Assembly (NCBI GenBank): GCA_900547015.1
Contig: URFD01000011.1
Coordinates: 1 to 23,464 of the forward strand
DNA length: 23,464 nt
Direction: 5' to 3'
Source of the DNA: an uncultured Oscillospiraceae bacterium
GTDB taxonomy: Bacteria; Bacillota; Clostridia; Oscillospirales; Ruminococcaceae
The number at the start of each line of letters is the position of its first letter. Positions within the stretch are counted from its first letter, which is position 1. Shown one piece after another: positions 1-6,470 of the stretch. A program made the translations under genes and the position numbers. The notes under the pieces were generated by a model. That model did not search any database and had not been told where the DNA came from. It saw nothing but the letters and a program-made list of their open reading frames with translations.

Positions 1-237
1 CCCGGCTACCCGGAAAAAGCCCTTGTTCCCTATCCTGTCATTTTGGCAGCGACAAAGGGCGACCCGGACGCTATGAAAATTGTCTTGCAGCACTTTAGCG
101 GTTACATAGCGAGCCTTTCTATGAGAAAGCTCTGCGACGAGCGCGGAAACGTCTATTTTGGCGTTGACGAGGATATTCGCCAACGGCTGCAAGCAAAACT
201 GATGATGGCTGTCCTCAATTTCAGAACAGAGGAATAA
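1..237 (+). CDS. Tn916 Orf8-like helix-turn-helix protein (5'-truncated by window)
   Basis: The reading frame is open from base 1, so the true start is upstream of the window; an internal TTG at 43 is not a credible start. The visible residues contain PYPVILAATKGDPDAMKIVL followed by HFSGYIASLS and VDEDIRQRLQAKLM. This matches the short helix-turn-helix proteins (Pfam HTH_16 type) found next to the sigma-like regulator in Tn916-family conjugative elements, usually about 75-85 residues long. The position upstream of xis and int agrees with that order. Its role is thought to be regulatory within the element. The family assignment is from recalled sequence pattern; the exact function is not established by the sequence. 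Confidence 0.8.
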   Translation, partial: PGYPEKALVPYPVILAATKGDPDAMKIVLQHFSGYIASLSMRKLCDERGNVYFGVDEDIRQRLQAKLMMAVLNFRTEE

Positions 238-380
238 ACGCAATCCGAAGCAGAATGTCTTACAACCCCCTTTTCCATTCTGCTTCTAACGCGGCAGCAC
301 AGCCATTTTGAACCTTGAAAAAGAAAGCGACGCAAGATAACGGCGGCGCAGCATAGGGCAAATCAGATACGTTCCTTTTG

Positions 381-592
381 CGCCGAGCCATGCGGCGGGT
401 GCGCCATGACGTTATCCCGGCGGGATTTCCCCGTTGGGATAACCGAGCGACCAACACCGACGCCGGAAAACAGGCACAGCAGCCTGTCGGCGACAACGCG
501 CAAAATACATAATGATACTCCCTTACAGCCACAGTCCGAGCGTTAGAAGCGTCGCAGGCAATGGGTAGGGCTGCGCGAGAACCGCGCAGGGG
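381..592. other. Hairpin-rich intergenic region of the element
   Basis: The 456 bases between the HTH gene and xis contain no convincing gene but hold several strong dyads. 411-424 pairs with 430-443 (14 bp with two G-U pairs, loop ATTTC). 461-465 and 471-475 pair with 488-492 and 482-486. CTGCGCG at 571-577 pairs perfectly with CGCGCAG at 583-589. A weaker CGCCG/CGGCG pair lies at 381-397. The stretch is also more GC-rich than the neighbouring integrase. It could be a structured RNA, a transcription attenuator, or protein-binding dyads. I do not recognise a named RNA family. Confidence 0.5.
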
Positions 593-693
593 TGCAATTC
601 CCGTGAGGTTGAGAAGCTAATCGACCGTCTGACGATAGCCCACTTTACTGATGTTTTTAATTGTTTCAACCATTGAAAGGGGGAAATGTTCTT

Positions 694-954
694 ATGAATG
701 AAGAAAAAATGAACGCCCCTTGTGCAATAGGCACTAAAGGAGCAGTTACAACTGGCAGCGAACAAAGAGTACCGATACATCTTAAACTGACATTGACCAT
801 AAAAGAAGCTGCCGAATATAGCAATATTGGAATTAACAAGATTGACACCATGCTAAAGCAACCTAATTGTCCATTTGTACTATATGTGGGGACAAGAAAA
901 TTAGTCAAACGTCGTGAATTTGAAGAATATATCCGGCGTGAGCTGACAATATGA
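694..954 (+). CDS. xis: Tn916-family excisionase
   Basis: Small DNA-binding protein of 86 residues that directs integrase toward excision of the element. The start is the ATG at 694, preceded by GAAAGGGGG at about 675-683. The core LTIKEAAEYSNIGINKIDTM is a winged-helix excisionase/MerR-like fold, followed by FVLYVGTRKLVKRREFEEYI, the pattern of the Tn916 Xis family. In that family the protein is usually about 65-70 residues, so this one has a somewhat longer N-terminal tail of about 30 residues without a recognisable domain. It lies 107 bp upstream of int, which has its own promoter, so excisionase and integrase may be expressed separately. Confidence 0.88.
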   Translation: MNEEKMNAPCAIGTKGAVTTGSEQRVPIHLKLTLTIKEAAEYSNIGINKIDTMLKQPNCPFVLYVGTRKLVKRREFEEYIRRELTI

Positions 955-984
955 ATATCTAATCGACAATTCTTGTTATTGAGA

Positions 985-1013
985 TTGAAAAAACAGAGTC
1001 TTTATGCTATAAT
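985..1013 (+). promoter_or_regulatory. Integrase promoter
   Basis: TTGAAA at 985-990 and TATAAT at 1008-1013 are separated by exactly 17 bp. This is a near-consensus vegetative promoter directly upstream of int, downstream of the xis stop codon. Confidence 0.8.
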
Positions 1014-1026
1014 ATATGCTTGCATT

Positions 1027-1056
1027 GGACTCTCTTTTGAGATACGAAAGGAGTCC
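1027..1056 (+). promoter_or_regulatory. Hairpin sequestering the integrase ribosome-binding site
   Basis: GGACTC at 1027-1032 pairs with GAGTCC at 1051-1056. After one bulged T, CTTT at 1034-1037 pairs with AAAG at 1047-1050. The integrase Shine-Dalgarno GAAAGGAG (1046-1053) lies in the 3' arm, and the hairpin sits just downstream of the expected transcription start. The RNA could therefore restrict integrase translation. Function is inferred. Confidence 0.55.
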
Positions 1057-1061
1057 GATAT

Positions 1062-2282
1062 ATGGGAAAAAATCTAAAAGGTAAAGAGTGCGGCAAAGGC
1101 ATTTACCAAAGAAAGGACGGTTTATTCTCCGCAAGATACTACGCAAAAGACGGCAAACGCAAAGAGAAGTATTTTGAAACATTGCCGGAAGCGAAAAACT
1201 GGCTTGCTGACGCAAGATATGAGGAACGGCATAACCTTATCGTCACTTCTCCCGATATGACGGTAGACAAGTGGTTTACTTACTGGATTGAAAATATCGT
1301 TTGTGACCTTGCTCCGAATACCATAAGAAATTATAAAGAGCGTTACAAATGGAATATCCAACCCGTAATAGGTGCCATGTGCATAGCTGATGTAAAGCCC
1401 ATGCACTGTAAAGCTGTTCTGAACCGAATGGAAACTACCTACGCAGGCTCGACCATTCGACAGGCTTATATCACAATGGGAACCATGCTGAAATCAGCAG
1501 TTATGAATGATATTATCGCAAAGCACCCGATGAATGGTGTCCGCTACACAAAACCCGTTCGTGCGGTAGATGATATTAAATACTTAACCGTTGAGGAACA
1601 GGAGAAATTCTTGGAAGCAGCGGAACGCTCTCATAATTACAGGCAGTACGCCTTGTTACTGGAAACAGGATTGAGAACGGCTGAATTGATTGGTCTGACT
1701 TGGGACGCTATTGATTGGAAAAAGCGGACATTGACAGTAAACAAAAGTTTAGAGTATCGACACAGCCAGGGATATTGGCGTGCGGGACCACCTAAGACGC
1801 AAAAAAGTTATCGTACCATTCCTCTCACAGATAAGGCATATTCCATTCTCAAAAGCTGCTATGATGAAAAAGACCAACGAAAACAGTCTGAAACATTGTC
1901 ACAGGTTTTAGAGTATATCGACAGCAGGACAGGCGAAAATAAATGCCTTGTTATGAGAGATTTGGTTTTTGTCAACTGGAGAACAGGAGAACCCGCAAAA
2001 AACAGTTCCTATGACACACACTTATACAAATTGTGTGATGAAGCAGGTATTAAACGCTTTTGTATGCACGCCTTGCGACATACTTATGCTACACGCGCCA
2101 TTGAGCGCGGCGTACAGCCTAAAGTGCTGCAACAGCTTTTAGGACACGCAAGCATTAAAACAACAATGGACAGATATGTTCATGTTACGGACGAATCACT
2201 GGTAAACGCCATACGCCAATTTCAACAGGCTACGCCGCCAGTTTCAAAAAAAGGGCGTAAAAAGGGCGTACAAGAAATTTAA
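1062..2282 (+). CDS. int: Tn916-family tyrosine recombinase (integrase)
   Basis: Site-specific recombinase of 406 residues, the normal size for Tn916-type Int, which integrates and excises the element. An AP2-like arm-binding N-terminus (KGIYQRKDGLFSARYYAKDG) is followed by a core-binding SAM-like domain (about 65-165) and the catalytic domain. The catalytic residues are all visible: Arg205 in LETGLRTAEL, His336 and Arg339 in HALRHTYATR, His362 in LGHASIKTT, and the nucleophile Tyr372 in MDRYVHV. The gene therefore looks intact and active. The ATG at 1062 follows GAAAGGAG by 8 bp. It is the last gene of the element and reads toward the chromosome, so transcription could reach ychF if the terminator at 2290 is leaky. 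Confidence 0.95.
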   Translation: MGKNLKGKECGKGIYQRKDGLFSARYYAKDGKRKEKYFETLPEAKNWLADARYEERHNLIVTSPDMTVDKWFTYWIENIVCDLAPNTIRNYKERYKWNIQPVIGAMCIADVKPMHCKAVLNRMETTYAGSTIRQAYITMGTMLKSAVMNDIIAKHPMNGVRYTKPVRAVDDIKYLTVEEQEKFLEAAERSHNYRQYALLLETGLRTAELIGLTWDAIDWKKRTLTVNKSLEYRHSQGYWRAGPPKTQKSYRTIPLTDKAYSILKSCYDEKDQRKQSETLSQVLEYIDSRTGENKCLVMRDLVFVNWRTGEPAKNSSYDTHLYKLCDEAGIKRFCMHALRHTYATRAIERGVQPKVLQQLLGHASIKTTMDRYVHVTDESLVNAIRQFQQATPPVSKKGRKKGVQEI

Positions 2283-2289
2283 GGAAAGG

Positions 2290-2318
2290 CGAAAAGCCTT
2301 ATAAATCAAGGCTTTTCG
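2290..2318 (+). terminator. Terminator-like hairpin after integrase
   Basis: CGAAAAGCCTT (2290-2300) and AAGGCTTTTCG (2308-2318) form a perfect 11-bp stem with a 7-base loop, 8 bp after the integrase stop. No clear U-run follows, so termination may be inefficient. The hairpin lies at the element boundary. Confidence 0.55.
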
Positions 2319-2335
2319 GATAGGTATAAACAATT

Positions 2336-3430
2336 ATGAAATTAGGTATCGTGGGACTGCCGAATGTCGGCAAGAGTACCCTGTTTAATGCCATTACCAA
2401 TGCCGGTGCACAGTCGGCAAACTATCCCTTCTGTACCATCGAGCCGAACATCGGCACCGTTGCTGTTCCGGACCATCGTCTGGACGAGCTTGCCAAGATG
2501 TATGAGCCGGACAAAATCACTCCTGCCGTCATCGAGTTCGTGGACATCGCAGGTCTGGTCAAGGGCGCTTCCAAGGGTGAGGGTCTGGGAAATAAATTCC
2601 TCTCCAATATCCGTGAGGTCGATGCCATCGTCCATGTTGTCCGCTGCTTTGAGGACGGAGAAATTGTCCATGTTGAGGGCAGCATCGGCCCTCGCCGCGA
2701 TATCGAGGTCATCAATCTTGAGCTGATTTTCTCCGACCTGGACATCCTCGACCGCCGCATCGACAAGGCAGTCAAGGCAGCGAAGGGCGACAAGAAATAT
2801 CTGGCTGAGGTTGACCTGCTCAACCGTGTCAAGGCCCATCTGGAAGAAGGAAAATCCGCGCGCAGCATGGAATACACCGATGATGAAAAGCAGATTATGG
2901 CGGATATTCCTCTGCTGTCCAACAAGCCTATCATCTATGTTGCCAACATGAGCGAGAACGATTTCAGCGGCAAGCTGGACTCCAACCCATTCTACAACGA
3001 GGTGCTCGAGATTGCCCGTGAGGAAAATTCCGAGGTCGTTCCAATCTGTGCCCGTCTGGAGGAGGAAATCTCCGATATGTCGATGGAGGACAAGATGATG
3101 TTCCTTGAAGAGATTGGCCTTCAGGAATCCGGTCTGGACCGCCTGATCAAAGCCGGTTATCACCTGCTCGGCCTGATTTCCTACCTGACTGCCGGCAAAC
3201 CGGAGGTTCGCGCATGGACCATCACCCGCGGCACCAAGGCTCCACAGGCTGCTGGAAAGATTCACAGCGACTTTGAACGCGGCTTCATTCGTGCCGAGGT
3301 CATCTCCTACGAGGATTTGATTGCCAACGGCTCGATTGCCGCTGCCAAGGAAAAGGGTCTGGTTCGCTCCGAGGGCAAAGAGTATGTCATGCAGGACGGA
3401 GACGTTGTTCTCTTCCGCTTCAATGTCTAA
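2336..3430 (+). CDS. ychF: Redox-regulated ATPase / ribosome-binding GTPase-like YchF
   Basis: Obg-family P-loop protein of 364 residues, the usual length. YchF binds ribosomes and preferentially hydrolyses ATP. Visible motifs are the P-loop GLPNVGKST (7-15), the Walker B/G3 segment FVDIAGLVKGASKGEG near residue 70, and an altered G4 motif, NMSE, near residue 203, which is the reason the family prefers ATP. A coiled-coil insertion (about 125-195) and a C-terminal TGS domain (about 280-364, ending DVVLFRFNV) follow. The start codon is fixed by the conserved MKLGIVGLPNVGKS N-terminus, but the upstream sequence (GGATAGG, 11 bp away) is a weak ribosome site for such a gene. The mobile element end lies immediately upstream and has probably replaced the native leader. 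Confidence 0.96.
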   Translation: MKLGIVGLPNVGKSTLFNAITNAGAQSANYPFCTIEPNIGTVAVPDHRLDELAKMYEPDKITPAVIEFVDIAGLVKGASKGEGLGNKFLSNIREVDAIVHVVRCFEDGEIVHVEGSIGPRRDIEVINLELIFSDLDILDRRIDKAVKAAKGDKKYLAEVDLLNRVKAHLEEGKSARSMEYTDDEKQIMADIPLLSNKPIIYVANMSENDFSGKLDSNPFYNEVLEIAREENSEVVPICARLEEEISDMSMEDKMMFLEEIGLQESGLDRLIKAGYHLLGLISYLTAGKPEVRAWTITRGTKAPQAAGKIHSDFERGFIRAEVISYEDLIANGSIAAAKEKGLVRSEGKEYVMQDGDVVLFRFNV

Positions 3431-3451
3431 GCTCCTTGTGCAAATTTTCTC

Positions 3452-3488
3452 ATCCCACAGCACTCGCGCGGTGCTGTGGGATTTTTTT
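3452..3488 (+). terminator. Rho-independent terminator of ychF
   Basis: ATCCCACAGCAC (3452-3463) pairs perfectly with GTGCTGTGGGAT (3471-3482), followed by a T-run (3482-3488). Confidence 0.92.
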
Positions 3489-3523
3489 GATTGGGTCACA
3501 GAAAGTTTTTCTGCCGCTCTGCA

Positions 3524-3552
3524 TTGTTTCCTAGCAAGGGGTATGATAAAAT
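3524..3552 (+). promoter_or_regulatory. Promoter of the MlrC-family gene
   Basis: TTGTTT (3524-3529), 17-bp spacer, TAAAAT (3547-3552), with a TG one base before the -10 (extended -10). It lies between the ychF terminator and the metallopeptidase gene. Confidence 0.65.
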
Positions 3553-3554
3553 GG

Positions 3555-3587
3555 AACTAAATCCCAACATGGTGTTAGGATTTAGTT
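3555..3587. promoter_or_regulatory. Palindromic operator or leader hairpin before the MlrC-family gene
   Basis: AACTAAATCC (3555-3564) is the exact reverse complement of GGATTTAGTT (3578-3587). Inside, AACA (3566-3569) pairs with TGTT (3573-3576). The dyad begins at the expected transcription start, the usual place for a repressor operator. It could also fold as a 5'-leader hairpin. The cognate regulator is not evident in the window. Confidence 0.55.
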
Positions 3588-3609
3588 TTCAAATTCGGAG
3601 GGAAGCATC

Positions 3610-5109
3610 ATGAAAAGAGTATTGGTTGCTGGACTTCAGCACGAATCCAATTCCTTTAACCCAATCGTTGCCGGGGTCAACGACTTTCAGGTCATCCGCG
3701 GCGCCGAAATATTCAACCGTTTTCGGGAAAATGACCCTGTTACCGGCGTCATCAAGCCATTGATGGAGCAGGGCTACGAGGTCATCCCGACCCTGTTTGC
3801 CAGCGCTGTTCCAAACGGCGAGGTAGACTACGACTTCTACATGAATGTCAAAGCGGAAATCATCCGCATTGCCAAGGAAGAACAGGCAAAAAAACCAATC
3901 GATGCCATCACCCTTGCCCTGCACGGCTCGATGCGCGTCAAGGGTCTGGGCGAAGCTGAGGGCTATCTCCTCGAGGAGCTGCGCCAGATTTTCCCAGACA
4001 TCCCGTTGTTCTGCTCGCTGGATATGCACACCACCATGACCGAGCGGATGCACAACAACTGCGACGGCTTTGTCGGATACAAGTGCGCTCCGCACACCGA
4101 CCGCTACGAGACCGGCGTTCATGCCTCCCGCATGACCATCGCCGCTCTGGAGGAGGGCTTCCATCCATACTCCGCATGGGTCAAGGTTCCGATTCTGATT
4201 GCAGGCGAGCAGTCCTCCACCACTGTGGAGCCAATGAAGAGCATGATTGAGGAATGTCGCCGCACCGAAACAGAGCCGGGCATCATGGCTGCCTCCTATC
4301 TCATGGGCTTCCCATGGGCAGACAACGAAGACAGCTCCTGCGCCGTTTATGTCGTTGCCGACAGCCAGGAAAAAGCAGACCGCGAGGCACTTCGTCTGGC
4401 TGACCAGATGTGGAGCAGAAAGGACGAGTTCTGCTTCGAGACCGAGACCTATCCGGAGCAGCAGGCCATCGACGTTGCCTTTGAAGCACTTGCCAACGGT
4501 CAGGAAACCCCGGTTTACCTCTCTGATTCCGGCGACAACCCGACTGCCGGTTCCTCCTCCGACTGCACCGGCTTCCTGCGCCTGCTGATGGAGGACGAGC
4601 GCACCAGCCAGCTGCGCACTCCGGTGCTCTACGGCGGCATCTACGACCCACAGGCAACTCTGGCCTGCAAGGGCAAGGTCGGTCAGGAGGTCACCCTGAC
4701 CTTCGGTGCAAAATTTGACACCAAGACCACCCAGCCAATCACCGCAACCGGAACGGTTAAGGCATACATCGAAAACTGGGACAAGTCCTCTGTCAAGTGC
4801 GATGTCGCTCTCTTCCATTCCTGCGGCGTTGATATCGTCATTGCAGAAGCGCACATCGGCTACAGCGTCCCGACCGTCTTTTATGACATCGGCCGCGACC
4901 CGAAGGATGCCGACATCGTGGTTTGCAAGCTGGGCTATCTGACCGCTTCCCACTCTGCGATTGCAAAGCGCAGCATCATGGCTCTGTCCAAGGGCAGCAC
5001 CAACGAGGACCTCAAGACCCTGAACTACATCCGGGTTCCTCGTCCAATCTTCCCGCTCGACGACAACTTCCCGTATGACGCTAAGGCAAATCTGGTTCCG
5101 AAAAAATAA
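3610..5109 (+). CDS. M81 family metallopeptidase (MlrC-like, DUF1485)
   Basis: Cytosolic zinc hydrolase of 499 residues, close to the family norm of about 490-500. The N-terminal DUF1485 domain carries the expected metal-ligand candidates: His11 in AGLQHESNSF, His105 in LALHGSM, and Asp138 and His140 in SLDMHTTM. The C-terminal MlrC domain (about 300-480) includes LSDSGDNPTAG. The family is named after MlrC, which acts on linearised microcystin, but most members in gut bacteria have unknown amide or peptide substrates, so no substrate is assigned. The ATG at 3610 follows GGAGGG by 7 bp. It is a single-gene transcript between its own promoter and a strong terminator, convergent with selD. No signal peptide is visible. 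Confidence 0.9.
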   Translation: MKRVLVAGLQHESNSFNPIVAGVNDFQVIRGAEIFNRFRENDPVTGVIKPLMEQGYEVIPTLFASAVPNGEVDYDFYMNVKAEIIRIAKEEQAKKPIDAITLALHGSMRVKGLGEAEGYLLEELRQIFPDIPLFCSLDMHTTMTERMHNNCDGFVGYKCAPHTDRYETGVHASRMTIAALEEGFHPYSAWVKVPILIAGEQSSTTVEPMKSMIEECRRTETEPGIMAASYLMGFPWADNEDSSCAVYVVADSQEKADREALRLADQMWSRKDEFCFETETYPEQQAIDVAFEALANGQETPVYLSDSGDNPTAGSSSDCTGFLRLLMEDERTSQLRTPVLYGGIYDPQATLACKGKVGQEVTLTFGAKFDTKTTQPITATGTVKAYIENWDKSSVKCDVALFHSCGVDIVIAEAHIGYSVPTVFYDIGRDPKDADIVVCKLGYLTASHSAIAKRSIMALSKGSTNEDLKTLNYIRVPRPIFPLDDNFPYDAKANLVPKK

Positions 5110-5127
5110 AACCAACCAAAACAGCAA

Positions 5128-5163
5128 CGGAGGCTGGCTGCAAATCTTTGCAGCCAGCCTCCG
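5128..5163. terminator. Bidirectional terminator between the MlrC-family gene and selD
   Basis: A 17-bp perfect inverted repeat (5128-5144 with 5147-5163, core GGAGGCTGGCTGC). T-rich sequence follows on both strands (ATTTTCTTTT on plus; TTTTGGTTGGTTTT on minus). It serves both convergent genes. Confidence 0.92.
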
Positions 5164-5197
5164 ATTTTCTTTTGTTCTCTTTTTGGGGCTCGTTTTT

Positions 5198-6235
5198 TTA
5201 CAAAACGATGATTGCCTTATCCTGCTTTGCGGTTACCCTGCCGACAATCTTGTTGCAGATGGTAACGCCCTCCAGCTTTTTGACCAGCTCGTGTGCCTTT
5301 TCCTCCGGCAGAGAAATCAGCAGACCGCCGGAAGTAATCGGGTCTACCAGCAGGTCCTGCATATACTGCGGAACGCTGTCGGCAAAGCGGACATCATCCT
5401 GGACAAATGCCATGTTGTGGTAAGCACCCGAAGGGATAATGCCCATCTTGGCAAAGTCGATGGCTGCCTCGATAATCGGCACCTCGTTGCTGAACAGCTC
5501 GATGGTCAGGTCGCTGCCCTTTGCCATCTCCGAGGCATGGCCGATCAGACCAAAGCCGGTGACATCGGTGCAGGCATTGGCTCCGACCTCCATCATCACA
5601 TTTTTGCCGTACTTGTTCAGGGTTGCCATCGCCTCCACCATCTGGTCGTAGGTCTTTTCATCCAGCAGCTGTGCCTTGTTGGCGGTGGTCAGCACACCGA
5701 TTCCAATTGGCTTGGTCAACACCAGAAGGTCGCCCTCCTTGCAGTTGCTGTTTTTCATGACCTTGTCCGGGTGGATAAATCCGGTGACGCACAGACCGTA
5801 TTTCGGCTCCGAGTCCTCAATGGTGTGGCCTCCGGCAATAATCGCTCCTGCTTCCTTGACCTTGCTTGCGCCGCCCTGCATGATCTTTGCCATCACATCC
5901 ATCGGCAGACAGGTCGGGAAACAAATCAGGTTCATCGAAAGGGTCGGGTCTCCTCCCATCGCGTAAATATCGCTCAGCGAGTTTGCCGCCGCAATCTGTC
6001 CAAAGGTATAGGGGTCATCCACGATCGGTGGGAAAAAGTCTACTGTCTGAACAACAGCAAGATCCTCTCTCACCTGATAGACCAGCGCGTCATCGCTGGT
6101 GTCAAAGCCGACGATGAGATTGTCGTCGGTAAATTTTGGTAACTGGTGCAGAACCTGCGCCAGGGCATCCGGCCCGATTTTGGCGCCTCAGCCAGCCCCT
6201 TTTGTCATTTCTGTCAGGCGTTTTGTGGTTGCCAT
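5198..6235 (-). CDS. selD: Selenide, water dikinase (selenophosphate synthetase) with in-frame Sec UGA
   Basis: SelD makes selenophosphate from selenide and ATP, the selenium donor for SelA. A simple ORF begins only at 6073 (MREDLAVVQT), which lacks the catalytic N-terminus. Reading the minus strand from the ATG at 6233-6235 gives MATTKRLTEMTKGAG, then TGA (6188-6190), then GAKIGPDALAQVL, continuing in frame into the long ORF. The UGA falls exactly at the catalytic Cys/Sec position of SelD (GAG-U/C-GAK), so residue 16 is selenocysteine and the full protein has 345 residues, the family length. GGAGGAAGATC precedes this ATG. AIRS N-terminal and C-terminal domains follow, with VQTVDFFPPIVDDPYTFGQIAAANSLSD as a hallmark. 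A SECIS-like hairpin follows the UGA. selA, selB and selC in the same window make Sec decoding credible. It is divergent from a LysR regulator. Confidence 0.95.
6157..6190 (-). promoter_or_regulatory. Sec UGA codon and bacterial SECIS-like hairpin in selD
   Basis: On the minus strand the UGA (6188-6190) is followed by GCGCCA (6186-6181) pairing with TGGCGC (6162-6157). GGGC (6175-6172) pairs with GCCC (6166-6163), capping a 5-base loop CGGAT, with a 5-base 5'-side bulge AAATC between the stems. The loop starts 16 bases after the UGA and has G at its second position, agreeing with the general bacterial SECIS pattern recognised by SelB. Confidence 0.75.
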
Positions 6236-6328
6236 GATCTTCCTCCATTCTATCCAAGCCACCCCAAAACGGGGGATTTTTGCTTTTTTGTCTGCTTCTT
6301 ATTTCTTTCGTATTGATATTCTATATCT

Positions 6329-6357
6329 ATTTTACCGCGATTGATATTCAAAAACAA
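6329..6357 (-). promoter_or_regulatory. selD promoter with repeated TTGATATTC sites
   Basis: On the minus strand TTGTTT (6357-6352), 17-bp spacer, TAAAAT (6334-6329). Two direct copies of TTGATATTC (plus-strand 6313-6321 and 6341-6349) sit just downstream of the -10 and inside the spacer, so they could be operator sites. The divergently encoded LysR protein is an obvious candidate ligand. Binding is inferred. Confidence 0.6.
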
Positions 6358-6360
6358 TAG

Positions 6361-6428
6361 GATTTCTTGTCGATTCTGTTCCCTTTCCTATCGAAATCTG
6401 CTATAATTAATATATTCTTATCGATTTC
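6361..6428 (+). promoter_or_regulatory. LysR gene promoter region with GATTTC/GAAATC repeats
   Basis: TATAAT at 6402-6407 is a consensus -10; the -35 (around 6379-6384, TTCCCT) is poor. GATTTC at 6361-6366, GAAATC at 6393-6398 and GATTTC at 6423-6428 are spaced 32 and 30 bp, about three helical turns. They flank the -10, suggesting autoregulation. The 235 bp between selD and this gene hold only these promoter elements. Confidence 0.5.
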
Positions 6429-6470
6429 ATCTATCGCTTTCCACACCTTTTTTGGAAATGAGGTTTCATT

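Larger units (their letters stand above)
1..2335 (+). mobile_element. Right end of a Tn916-family integrative and conjugative element
   Basis: Three features in Tn916 order (small helix-turn-helix protein, excisionase, tyrosine integrase) end just before the housekeeping gene ychF. The left part of the element lies outside the window, so the conjugation genes and any cargo cannot be seen. The integrase region is clearly more AT-rich than ychF and everything after it, as expected for acquired DNA. The exact right junction is not resolved: it must lie between the integrase stop (2282) and the ychF start (2336), because both reading frames are intact. No direct repeat marking the attachment core can be identified from one end only. 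Confidence 0.85.

Noticed and set aside
571..660. Cobalamin-like riboswitch (GGGTGCAATTCCCG stretch)
   Set aside because: The conserved cobalamin-box sequence and flanking stems are missing, and the downstream gene is an excisionase.
2342..3499. 385-residue open frame on the minus strand over ychF
   Set aside because: It is antisense to a highly conserved gene and its product (repeated acidic and hydrophobic residues) matches no family; it is a codon-bias shadow.
3589..5127. 512-residue open frame antisense to the MlrC-family gene
   Set aside because: Shadow of the real gene in GC-rich DNA; no ribosome site or family match, and it crosses the terminator.
5075..6142. 355-residue plus-strand frame over selD
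   Set aside because: Antisense shadow of selD; no start signal and no family pattern.
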